From an uncultured Bacteroidota bacterium (GTDB taxonomy: Bacteria > Bacteroidota > Bacteroidia > JABEUT01), in NCBI GenBank assembly GCA_903863935.1, contig CAIPDV010000122.1:1-64000 (forward strand): a stretch of 64,000 nucleotides of DNA, read 5' to 3'. Shown here in pieces: positions 18,201 to 27,600 of this stretch. The stretch's first letter is position 1. Each line of letters starts with the position of its first letter. The translations under genes and the position numbers were made by a program. A model generated the notes under the pieces. It was not told where the DNA came from. It searched no databases and was given only the letters and a program-made list of their open reading frames with translations.

Positions 18201-19151
18201 ATGAACATAAAAAAGACAATTACGCTTTCTCTCATTATTTGTATTTCAACAGCTGCTTTTTCTCAAGCACAAAAAAAAGACACGGTTAAGAAAGATACGG
18301 CATGGAATTTCGGAGGTATTGTTAATGTTGCATTTTCACAGGCAAGCTTTACAAATTGGGCCGCCGGTGGTCAAAACTCCATAGGCCTGGTTTCCCTTGT
18401 TTCCTTTCATGCTAATTATAAGAAAAATAAAATAAATTGGCTTAACAGTATTGATATGGGATATGGCTTTCAAAAACAAGGTGAGTTGCCTTTTCAGAAA
18501 ACCACAGACAAAATAGAAGCTACCACTAACATCGGGTATACTGTATTCGATCACTGCATGGCGGGCTTGCTGGTTGATTTCAAATCGCAATTTGCCGCGG
18601 GATATCTTACAACCACTGATTCAGTTCTGCTTTCTAATTTTATGGCTCCTGGCTATCTCACAATTGCTGCAGGGCTTACCTACAATCCTAATAAAGCATT
18701 GAATGTATTTTTCTCTCCGGCTACACTTAAATATACTTTTGTTGGAAATCAGATGTTAGCCGATGCCGGCGATTTTGGTGTTACTCCGGCTGTTTATGAT
18801 GCTAACGGAATTAAAACAACGAACGGGAAAGAAGTTTTATTACAGGCAGGTGCTTACTTTAAGGGCAACTATTCAGCAACGGTATGCAAAGGGATAACAC
18901 TCACAACTAACCTCGAATTGTTCTCCAATTATCTTAAAAATCCACAGGATGTTGTGGTGGATTGGACCAACCTGATTCAATTAAAAGTCAACAAATGGAT
19001 TTCGGTTACAATTAACACAGAGTTGATCTACGATCAAAATGTACTTGTACCGATTTACAACGATGAGAACCATGTACAGGTTCTAGTGGGTAAAGGCCCT
19101 CGCACCCAGTTTAAGGAAATTTCAGGTGTTGGTATTGCGTATAACCTCTAA
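18201..19151 (+). CDS. DUF3078 outer-membrane-type protein
   Basis: A 316-residue exported protein. A signal peptide (to about residue 22, AFSQA) is followed by FTNWAAGGQNSIGLVSL, the signature of DUF3078, a Bacteroidota family predicted to form a beta-barrel. Alternating hydrophobic strands fill the rest, ending in a hydrophobic C-terminus. The function of the family is unknown. The stop overlaps the stop of the convergent gene at 19148 by 4 nt. Confidence 0.85.
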   Translation: MNIKKTITLSLIICISTAAFSQAQKKDTVKKDTAWNFGGIVNVAFSQASFTNWAAGGQNSIGLVSLVSFHANYKKNKINWLNSIDMGYGFQKQGELPFQKTTDKIEATTNIGYTVFDHCMAGLLVDFKSQFAAGYLTTTDSVLLSNFMAPGYLTIAAGLTYNPNKALNVFFSPATLKYTFVGNQMLADAGDFGVTPAVYDANGIKTTNGKEVLLQAGAYFKGNYSATVCKGITLTTNLELFSNYLKNPQDVVVDWTNLIQLKVNKWISVTINTELIYDQNVLVPIYNDENHVQVLVGKGPRTQFKEISGVGIAYNL

Positions 19152-19960
19152 AGACCAAACTCCCTGATTATTCCAAAGTGAACAATATAACTTCCTAGGT
19201 TGATCGCATCTTTCGGTACCGCATTGCCATTGTGGTCGTAAAGAGCGTATGAAACGGGAATGCTATGTATATAAAAATTTATTTTTTCATGATAGGAAAA
19301 AACATAGTTGTAATATATCCCCGCATAAAAATCCCAGCCGGATCCACGGTGCATGAATTCAACACCGGGGCTTGCCGTAAAAATGCTGTTCACATATTTC
19401 ACATTTTTCACACTTGTGCCGACGTTAACCCCATCCACAACAAAACCAACCAATTTGGAATCATAATAATCACCTAATCCATAAGTAATATCCTGGAAAT
19501 ACACATTCAGGGTAGCATTCATCCGCCATGTTTGTTTTTTATTAAGGTCAATAAAATAACCAGCCCCTACTCCAACATTCCAGTTCAATACATTTGAGAG
19601 ATACCCTATAGATGCATTAAAGAAATTCAGGACAAGATGCTTCCCAAGGTTTTCTTCCAATCCTAAACCAACATTGTAAAAACCATTTATACCCGAAATA
19701 TTCATGTCGTGGTTGAAAATATAAACCGGCCCCAATGGATTAACTGACTTATATTTAAAACGCAAATCCTGGTTCAAACTCTTAACCCCATAATCGGCTA
19801 GGAAAAACTTGATGCCGACAAAATTTTTAAAAAGGGCACTATGGGTTGTATCATCCATGTAAGCATCCTGAGAGAAACCGGAATACGAAACTATCAGCAA
19901 GGAGAGGCACAAGGTCACCCTTTTAAACAAACTGTTCATTCTTTCAATTTTGAACTTCAA
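19148..19960 (-). CDS. Predicted outer-membrane beta-barrel protein
   Basis: A 270-residue exported protein of unknown function. The signal peptide may include residues 8-30 (MNSLFKRVTLCLSLLIVSYS), in which case the start could be the internal ATG at about residue 8. The remainder is rich in aromatic and glycine residues in short alternating strands (for example YNVGLGLEEN, WNVGVGAGYFID, FYAGIYYNYVFSYHE), consistent with a porin-like barrel. It ends 2 nt from lysA, so it may be read from the lysC-lysA message. Confidence 0.7.
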   Translation of the reverse strand: MKFKIERMNSLFKRVTLCLSLLIVSYSGFSQDAYMDDTTHSALFKNFVGIKFFLADYGVKSLNQDLRFKYKSVNPLGPVYIFNHDMNISGINGFYNVGLGLEENLGKHLVLNFFNASIGYLSNVLNWNVGVGAGYFIDLNKKQTWRMNATLNVYFQDITYGLGDYYDSKLVGFVVDGVNVGTSVKNVKYVNSIFTASPGVEFMHRGSGWDFYAGIYYNYVFSYHEKINFYIHSIPVSYALYDHNGNAVPKDAINLGSYIVHFGIIREFGL

Positions 19961-19962
19961 AA

Positions 19963-21123
19963 CTATAAATCTTCCGCAAGATAGGCTTTTGCCCTGTCTC
20001 GTAAATTATAATCAAGTGACATACTTTCGGCATAAGCTCCTGTAGTTCGTATGACAATTAAATCTCCGCGCTTTGTTTCCGACATATCCACGGCTTTTCC
20101 AAAACAGTCGGAGGACTCACATATCGGACCTGTTACATCGTATTTACAGCTTTCCTTTCTTTTAGCACCTGTCAGGTTTTCGATTTTATGATAGGATTGA
20201 TATAAAGCAGGTCGTATTAATTCCGTCATGCCTGCATCCAGAATAATAAAATTGGTCTGAACTCCTTTTTTCACAAAAAGTACTTTCGCAATAAGAGAGC
20301 CGCATTGGGCTACTATTGCTCTTCCGGGCTCCAAATGAAGCTTTTGACCGGGTTCTACCTTCAGGAATTTGCGAAACAGGCTGCAATAAGTTTCAAAGTC
20401 AGCAATTGGATTTTTGTCAGGATTATAATAATCTACACCCAAACCGCCTCCCAGATTGATGTTTTCAATAAAAATAGTACGGTTTGAAAACCATTCCATT
20501 ATTTCATTCACCTTTATGCAAAGTGTTTTGAAAACTGTAAGATCTGTTATTTGTGAACCAACGTGAAAGTGCAAACCGATCAGTTTCAAATGACTTGATT
20601 TTTTTATAACACTAAGGGCAGACTCCAATTCCCATAAGTTGATACCGAACTTATTTTCTTCAAGACCAGTAGTGATGTATTTATGTGTATTGGCATTTAC
20701 ATTCGGATTTATCCTTAAGGCAATGCTTGCCGTTTTCTTTTCACTTTTAGCAATGTCATTAATTACTTTCAGTTCATCAATTGACTCGCAGTTAAAACAG
20801 AAAATGTTCTTCTTAATAGCGAAACGAATTTCCTCATCGGATTTACCAACGCCTGCAAATACAATTTTATCTGCCTTGAACCCGCACTCTAAAGCTCTTT
20901 TAACTTCATTGCCACTAACACAATCGGCACCGAAACCGGTGCCTTTAATAAGCTTTAATATCTTCTTATTCGAATTTGCTTTAAGTGCATAATGCAACTC
21001 TATTTCATATTTATCGGCACTTCGTTTTGCAGTTTTTAGGGTATTCAGCAAAAGCGGAGTATCGTAATAATAGAATGGCGTTTGAACACTCTGAAACTTT
21101 TTTAGCAATGATGGACTAAACAT
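19963..21123 (-). CDS. lysA: Diaminopimelate decarboxylase
   Basis: A 386-residue PLP enzyme that decarboxylates meso-diaminopimelate to lysine. Fold III hallmarks are visible: PLP lysine Lys48 in HYALKANSN, the glycine loop NLGGGLGVDY, EPGRAIVAQCG for phosphate binding, and the partner-subunit motif GPICESSDCFGK. Length is slightly short but complete. It lies 6 nt downstream of lysC, giving a lysine operon. dapA is about 11 kb away at 33034. Confidence 0.95.
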   Translation of the reverse strand: MFSPSLLKKFQSVQTPFYYYDTPLLLNTLKTAKRSADKYEIELHYALKANSNKKILKLIKGTGFGADCVSGNEVKRALECGFKADKIVFAGVGKSDEEIRFAIKKNIFCFNCESIDELKVINDIAKSEKKTASIALRINPNVNANTHKYITTGLEENKFGINLWELESALSVIKKSSHLKLIGLHFHVGSQITDLTVFKTLCIKVNEIMEWFSNRTIFIENINLGGGLGVDYYNPDKNPIADFETYCSLFRKFLKVEPGQKLHLEPGRAIVAQCGSLIAKVLFVKKGVQTNFIILDAGMTELIRPALYQSYHKIENLTGAKRKESCKYDVTGPICESSDCFGKAVDMSETKRGDLIVIRTTGAYAESMSLDYNLRDRAKAYLAEDL

Positions 21124-21129
21124 ACATAC

Positions 21130-22452
21130 TTATTTCTTTAAGTTAAAAAGTCCCTTATTCAAAGCAAGTAAAGCTTCTTTTTTATGTTCAGCACTTACCA
21201 GAATGGAAATATTGTTTTTACTTCCTCCGTATGATATCATACGAATTGGCACATCCTTTAGTGATTCAAATATTTTAACCGCATACCCATGTTTATCTGC
21301 CAGAAAGTCGCCAACAATGCAAATGATAACCTGGTTTATTTCCATTTCAACAGTGCCGTAGGTTTCCAGTTCTTTCAAAATTTCATCAATGTGTGAGTTA
21401 TCATCAATGGTAAGCGAAACGGCAACCTCCGATGTCGTGATCATATCTATCGGTGTTTTGTACCTTTCAAACACTTCAAAAACACTGCGCAGAAAACCAT
21501 AGGCCATTAACATTCGGGTGGACTTGATCTTGATAACGATAATATGGTCTTTAGCTGCTACTGCCTTTATTTCATCGCCCGATGCCTCTCGGCTTATGAG
21601 CGTTCCTTTTGCCTCTGGCTGCATTGTATTCAGCAAGCGTACTGGAACATTCCTTTTTTTAGCGGGTCGAATACAATATGGATGCAATATCTTTGCTCCG
21701 AAATAAGCCAACTCTGCCGCTTCGTCAAATGATAACTCCGCAATTGGGTATGTATTCGGAACATAGCGCGGATCGTTGTTATGCATCCCGTCAATATCTG
21801 TCCATATTTGTATTTCTTCGGCCGTAATGGCTGCGCCAATAAGCGAAGCAGTGTAGTCACTTCCACCTCTTTTTAAATTATCTATCTGGCCGAAAATATT
21901 GCGGCATATATAGCCCTGGGTTATAAATAACTGTTCGTGTGGATTTTTAAGCAATTCCCTTTTCAAATTTGATTCGATATATTGTAAATCAGGTTCACCG
22001 TTCTCATCAATGCGCATAAAGTTGAGAGCGGAAAGCAAGACAGATGGAACCTTTTGTTCTTCGAGGTAATAATGAAATAAAGCCGTAGAAAGAAGTTCGC
22101 CTTCGGCAAGAATTGTTTTTTCCTCATTGTGGGTGAACATATCAAGGGTAAAAGAACGCAACAAATTAAAGTGTTCCGTTATCAGATCATTTCCTTTCTT
22201 TTTAGCCTCGTCTGAATTGAAAAGTGCTTCAACAGTATTTCTGTATCGGGGCTCTAACTCATTTAACAAACCAGTAGCCTCGCCAATATTATGCTTGTAC
22301 AGCGCATTTGTTAACTTAACCAAATGGTCAGTGGTGCCTGACATAGCTGAAAGAACCACAATTTTTTTACCAGGGCAGTTAACCAAACGGGCAACGTCTT
22401 TCATGCGTTCTGCTGAACCCACTGATGTTCCTCCGAATTTTAATACCTGCAT
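21130..22452 (-). CDS. lysC: Aspartate kinase
   Basis: A 440-residue monofunctional aspartokinase, catalysing the first step toward lysine, threonine and methionine. The kinase domain starts MQVLKFGGTSVGSAERM and contains FITQGYICRN, LKRGGSDYTASL and WTDIDGMHNNDPR. Two C-terminal ACT domains (about 300-440), including TTSEVAVSLTID and MISYGGSKNNISILV, imply feedback control by an amino acid. It is the first gene of the lysC-lysA pair. Confidence 0.95.
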   Translation of the reverse strand: MQVLKFGGTSVGSAERMKDVARLVNCPGKKIVVLSAMSGTTDHLVKLTNALYKHNIGEATGLLNELEPRYRNTVEALFNSDEAKKKGNDLITEHFNLLRSFTLDMFTHNEEKTILAEGELLSTALFHYYLEEQKVPSVLLSALNFMRIDENGEPDLQYIESNLKRELLKNPHEQLFITQGYICRNIFGQIDNLKRGGSDYTASLIGAAITAEEIQIWTDIDGMHNNDPRYVPNTYPIAELSFDEAAELAYFGAKILHPYCIRPAKKRNVPVRLLNTMQPEAKGTLISREASGDEIKAVAAKDHIIVIKIKSTRMLMAYGFLRSVFEVFERYKTPIDMITTSEVAVSLTIDDNSHIDEILKELETYGTVEMEINQVIICIVGDFLADKHGYAVKIFESLKDVPIRMISYGGSKNNISILVSAEHKKEALLALNKGLFNLKK

Positions 22453-22498
22453 GAAAGTTTATTTTGGAAACGCAAAAGTAAGAAAAGAGAAGTTCTAA

Positions 22499-22506
22499 TA
22501 CATTTG
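22499..22506 (+). promoter_or_regulatory. Putative -7 box TACATTTG upstream of the acyl-CoA reductase gene
   Basis: An exact TAnnTTTG match 20 nt before the ATG at 22527. The -33 element is not clear. Confidence 0.4.
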
Positions 22507-22526
22507 CAGCCTCATAAAAATACACC

Positions 22527-23591
22527 ATGCTGCTGAACACTGCCATAGAAAGCTTTCATTCTCTCGGGGAAGATATCCGAAATTTCTTTGAGACAAAGGC
22601 TTTCCGCCAGGAAGAATGGGAACAAAAACTGCAAATAGCAGAACTGGAAAACCCTTGGTTTACCCAGGAAAATATAAGGCTGGCATTGCGTGGCATTTTA
22701 ACATGGTTGGATAGAGACGCTTTGAATAAATGGCTCTCTGCCTACCCCGATCTTGAATTTGAAAGTATAAAGCTCTTAACAATCGGAGTAGTTATGGCAG
22801 GGAATATTCCATTAGTAGGCTTTCATGATTTTATGTGTGTCTTATTAAGTGGAAACGTTCTTCATGCCAAACTATCACAATCTGATAAGGTTTTGCTTCC
22901 ATTCCTTGCCAATAAACTTATGGAGATTGAACCGGAGTGGAAAGAACGAATCCATTTTGTAGAGAAGCTTAACAATTCACCCGATGCCATTATTGCTACC
23001 GGCAGTAACAATACGGCAAAACATTTTGAATATTATTTTAAAAATGTTCCTAATATAATTCGCAGAAACCGCAATGGTATTGCCATTCTGGATGGTTCAG
23101 AAACCAGGGAAGAGCTATACAAAATGGGACAGGATATATTCAGTTATTTTGGATTAGGGTGCCGGAATGTTTCAAAGCTTTATGTTCCGCAAGGTTATAT
23201 TTTCAACACTTTTTTTGAATCTGTTGAACCATACAAAACGGTTATCAATCATAATAAATACCATTCCAACTATGTGTACAACCGCACCATTTATTTAATG
23301 GATGGAAAAGTATTTACCGATAATGGTTTTTTAGCTGTGATTAATAATCCCCAACTTTCATCTCCTATCGCTGTATTAAATTTTGAGGAATATGAATCTG
23401 TTGAAACACTAAAAACTAAGTTGCCTGAATTAAAGGAACAGATTCAATGTATTGCAGTTTCAGATAAATTTAAAAATGAATTGAAGGATATTGAACTTCC
23501 GTTAGTGGGGTTTGGAGAAACCCAATCGCCCTCCCTCACCGATTATGCCGACGGAGTGGATGTAATGGAGTTCCTGCTCAAAAGAAATTAA
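22527..23591 (+). CDS. LuxC-like acyl-CoA reductase
   Basis: A 354-residue member of the acyl-CoA reductase (LuxC-like) branch of the aldehyde dehydrogenase superfamily. The cofactor region IGVVMAGNIPLVGFHDF and the probable nucleophile Cys212 in GLGCRNVSKL are present. It would reduce an acyl-CoA to the aldehyde with NAD(P)H. No lux genes are near, and this type is widespread in Bacteroidota, so bioluminescence is not implied. It is transcribed divergently from lysC. Confidence 0.85.
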   Translation: MLLNTAIESFHSLGEDIRNFFETKAFRQEEWEQKLQIAELENPWFTQENIRLALRGILTWLDRDALNKWLSAYPDLEFESIKLLTIGVVMAGNIPLVGFHDFMCVLLSGNVLHAKLSQSDKVLLPFLANKLMEIEPEWKERIHFVEKLNNSPDAIIATGSNNTAKHFEYYFKNVPNIIRRNRNGIAILDGSETREELYKMGQDIFSYFGLGCRNVSKLYVPQGYIFNTFFESVEPYKTVINHNKYHSNYVYNRTIYLMDGKVFTDNGFLAVINNPQLSSPIAVLNFEEYESVETLKTKLPELKEQIQCIAVSDKFKNELKDIELPLVGFGETQSPSLTDYADGVDVMEFLLKRN

Positions 23592-23708
23592 ACTTTTATA
23601 AAGGATTAACCCTTATTGCCTGCCTAAATCTTAGTATGATTCACATCCCCTATATTATCAAGATTACTTTGTATCTTCGTCCCTAACTAATTACTATTTA
23701 CTTTAGGT

Positions 23709-24443
23709 GTGATAGGGGCAAAAAAGACATTCTATAAAATTTTTATTTCTTGTTTTTGTTTGTACTTCTGTGCATTACGTCCTTTAAAGGCAACGTCTTT
23801 GCTTTTCCCGGCGCATCCCATTATTGAAAATTATTCACCAGAACCACTTCCTGATAGACAACATACAGCAGCCTGTATGAATTTCGGCGATGAAAGTTAT
23901 GGGCATATAACGTTAGGCATACGAACCGGGATTTGCACACTTTTTGATCCATTTCCGGCTATAGGTTTTGGTATTGGAGCAGACATGCGAATACGGCTTT
24001 CGAAACACTGGGAGCTTGAAATTTATACTGATTATTTTAAAACAAATATTTTAAATATCGGATATAGGTACGAGATCGATTTTGGAGCCAATCTTCTTTA
24101 TAGCTGGGTTGACAGGCCCTGTTTACCGAAGCATTTCACACCTTTTGTATTTGCAGGGTTTAGTTATGATAATAATAACATTCGTTCTGCTGCCTACTAT
24201 TCCGGCGATTACCAGAACTGGAGCCCCTGGTTTAATGTAGGGTATGGCGAGCATTATTTTTTCAACAAGAGATTTGATATTACTCTGGAGGCATTCTACT
24301 CATTGCCCATTGCTACCCATCCCGCTTCCTACATCACAGAAATCCCCAACCGGGAAATATTAAATGTTAAGTACTTAGGTGGTTTTCACCCCGGTGGTAT
24401 TTTTGTAATTCTCAGCTTCAACTATACTTTCGGAGCAATATAG
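23709..24443 (+). CDS. Predicted outer-membrane protein, GTG start
   Basis: A 244-residue exported protein. The frame is open only from 23691, no ATG occurs before residue 55, and the GTG at 23709 gives a good signal peptide (KKTFYKIFISCFCLYFCALRP), so I take GTG as the start. The mature part has beta-barrel-like alternation (YGHITLGIRTG, IGFGIGADMRIRLS, PFVFAGFSYDNNN) and ends in FNYTFGAI with a C-terminal aromatic strand. The family was not recognised. Confidence 0.7.
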   Translation: MIGAKKTFYKIFISCFCLYFCALRPLKATSLLFPAHPIIENYSPEPLPDRQHTAACMNFGDESYGHITLGIRTGICTLFDPFPAIGFGIGADMRIRLSKHWELEIYTDYFKTNILNIGYRYEIDFGANLLYSWVDRPCLPKHFTPFVFAGFSYDNNNIRSAAYYSGDYQNWSPWFNVGYGEHYFFNKRFDITLEAFYSLPIATHPASYITEIPNREILNVKYLGGFHPGGIFVILSFNYTFGAI

Positions 24444-24515
24444 TATAACTGTCCGTAGCACTAAAACCTTCCCTTCTCTTAATTTTCCCCGGCTCATATT
24501 CATACCACTTTGATT

Positions 24516-24523
24516 TATATTTG
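24516..24523 (+). promoter_or_regulatory. Putative -7 box TATATTTG upstream of the 1399-residue protein
   Basis: An exact match to TAnnTTTG, leaving a leader of about 85 nt before the ATG at 24617. No clear -33 TTG was found. Confidence 0.35.
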
Positions 24524-24616
24524 AAAAAAAATTATCTTTACCAAGTTTTAAATAAAATTCAATTAACGAGAGATTTCAACTTTCAGATTTACCAATACCC
24601 CTCATGCTGAAATAGG

Positions 24617-27600
24617 ATGAAGAAAAAAATACTTCTTTTTTTGTTTTATACAAGCATTATTCTACCAAACACCCATGTAGCTGCACAGCAATGGCTCTGG
24701 GCCAGACAGGGCTATACCGGAATTAAGGCCTATTGCAGTGCCCCTTCTATAGCTACTGATAATAGCGGCAATGTATGGCATACTGGATCTTTTTTAAGCA
24801 TATTCAATATAGGGCCAGACACCTTAGTGTCCAATGGTATGGATGCATTTCTTATAACGTACAACAATTCGGGCAACCTGTTATGGGTTAAGCAGTCGGA
24901 ATGCGCACCCAGAGCAATGTGCCAGTCTAACTATGTTGCAACCGATGATTCGGGCAATACCTATATCACCGGGTTTTATAAAGGAACTACAGTGAAATTC
25001 GGTTCAGTTACTTTAACCGGAATAGCTAATCAACGTTTTGTTTTCATTACCAAATATGATAAACTTGGTAATGTTATCTGGTCGAAACAATCTACCACTT
25101 CTGGTTCTGCTAATGCTTTTGGGCAATCTATTGCCTGCGATGGAAAAGGGTATGAATATGTTACCGGTTATTTTTCCGGCGGAAGTATTTCATTTGATAC
25201 CTATACAGTCACCTCAACCCTGCCTGCATCATTCCTTGTAAAATACGATTACAATGGAAACGCACTCTGGGCTTCCCAATCCACAGGTACTGCCGATTCT
25301 GCCTATTCAAATTCGGTGACAGTTTCAAGAACGGGTGATGAATACATTACAGGTTATTTTAACGGGGCTGCAACCTTCGGATCGACAACCCTTACTACTC
25401 ACTTATATGACATCTTTTTAGCCAAATACGATCCGAATGGTAATGTACTTTGGGCCGAACAATCACATGGCACAAATCCGCACCCTTCCACCAGTAGTTG
25501 TGATATTGGAATGAGTGTAGCTGCTGACATCAATGATAATGTTTATATGACCGGAAGTTTCGCGGATAACCTCTCTTTTGGTTCAGATACTATAAAACAT
25601 ATAGATTCCACCAATATTTTTTATGCCAAGTTCGGGCCAGGCGGAAATATAAAATGGTTAAAACAACCTACGCCTTTTAATGGGAAACACAACAGATGGT
25701 ATGGAAATTCGGTTGCAACAGATGCAACCAATCATTTTTACCTTACAGGTGATGATTCACCGGGTATTGGTACTCCGGTAATAAATGGGGACATTTCTTT
25801 TTATCCTGATTCCTTATATGGCAGCATATTTCACCCGACTTTTGGAGGTGAAGGCCAATCCGTTCTAATTAAGTTCGACTCTTCCGGAATGGCTCTTTGC
25901 GGATCAATTTTTGATGATAATATTGAAACTGACTTTAGCTCATGCAAGGTGAATGCCGTAGCTTCCGATTCCACCGGAAATTATGTATTTATGGGCGGTG
26001 TTTTTGCTAACGCGAATGTTGTTTTAGGCGATACCCTCAACTTTTACAACGATGGGAATTTGCCCTATACTGCAAGGTGGACAGGTTGCACAAATATGAA
26101 CTTCACCAGCACAGCTGCATCCACACCATCAACTCCATGTAATTATACTTGTAACGGAACTGCCACAGTAACCCCAATAGGCGGTACTGCGCCTTATACC
26201 TATTTTTGGAGTACCGGACAAACAAATCAAACAATAAGCAGCCTTTGCCAGGGTACTTATTCAGTAATCGTCACCGATGCTGCAGGATACAAATCAATAC
26301 AAACAGTTACCGTAACCAGTCCGGCTATAAGTTTAATTATTAAACATAGTCCCGATAGTGTTTGTGCAGGAGGCAGTGTTAATTTTAATGCGTCAGGAAT
26401 AACTACCTATACCTGGTTCCCCGCAACAGGACTTAGTTGCACTACCTGCCCCAACCCTACTGCCACACCCACAGCAACAACAACTTATTCAGTAACTGGC
26501 CAGGATACAAACCATTTTGGATGTATTGATACCGCCAGTATAACGGTGATGGTTACTCAAAAACCAAACATTATTATTACACAGTCTTCGAGTTCCTGCA
26601 GCGGAGAAATAGTATTGATGGCAACCGGTGCAACAACGTATGACTGGATGCCATCCACTTTTCTGAGTTGCTCAACCTGTGCAAATACCTTTTGCACTCC
26701 TACGGTTACCACAACATACACTGTTATTGGCAGCAATAATGGTTGCCCCGACACTACTACTGTTACAGTTATTCCGGTTACACCAGTTTCACTGAATTTG
26801 AAAGTTACTCCTGCAGGAGATACAATATGTCCAGGCGATACTGTACAACTTAACGCTACCGGAACAAAAGTTACAAAATGGGCCTGGACCCCGACACTTG
26901 GCTTGAGTTGCACTACTTGTCCCAATCCCGAAGCATCACCAACCGTAACCACAACGTATACTTTATTCGGGTACGATTCTGCAGGGTGCGATAGTACCGT
27001 AAGTATTACTATCCGGGTTGCGCATCATTTACCGGTAATTAAAGCCTTCCCCGACACGGTTTGTATAGGCGATAGTACGCGGCTAATAGCTACAGGGGAT
27101 AATTCATATGTATGGAGCACCAGCCAAACGAATGACACGATTTGGGTAAAACCAAGCGTACCAACAACCTATTCGGTAACAGGAACCTTGCGCGGCTGTG
27201 TCAGTTCAGCCTCGTTATTAGTGAATGTTGCACCATTACCGGTTATTACGGTTTCAAAAAATGACACCATTTGCCAGGGTCATTCCATTTCTATTTCGGC
27301 TTCCGGGGCAAGCACTTACTCCTGGCTGCCCAATATCGGTTTAAGCTGTTATAATTGCCCCAACCCGACAGCCACACCAACCGCAACAACAACGTATAGT
27401 GTTGTTGGAATATCATCATCGGGTTGCATTGGGACAAATACAGTTACGCTCGTTGTAACCCAACCTCCCATTGCTACAATTGTATCTTCCAGAGATACTG
27501 TTTGCTCGGGTGATACGGTCAAATTAATTGGAGGTGGAGGCGGAACTTATCAATGGAACAACTCTGCAACAACCGATTCAATTTATGTAACCCCTGCAAC

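Noticed and set aside
22527-23591. Considered as part of a bioluminescence (lux) system because of LuxC similarity
   Set aside because: No luxA, luxB, luxD or luxE is nearby, and stand-alone LuxC-like reductases are common in this phylum.
26557-26952. 131-residue minus-strand frame inside the giant repeat protein
   Set aside because: Arises from the repetitive Thr/Val-rich coding strand; no start context or family pattern.
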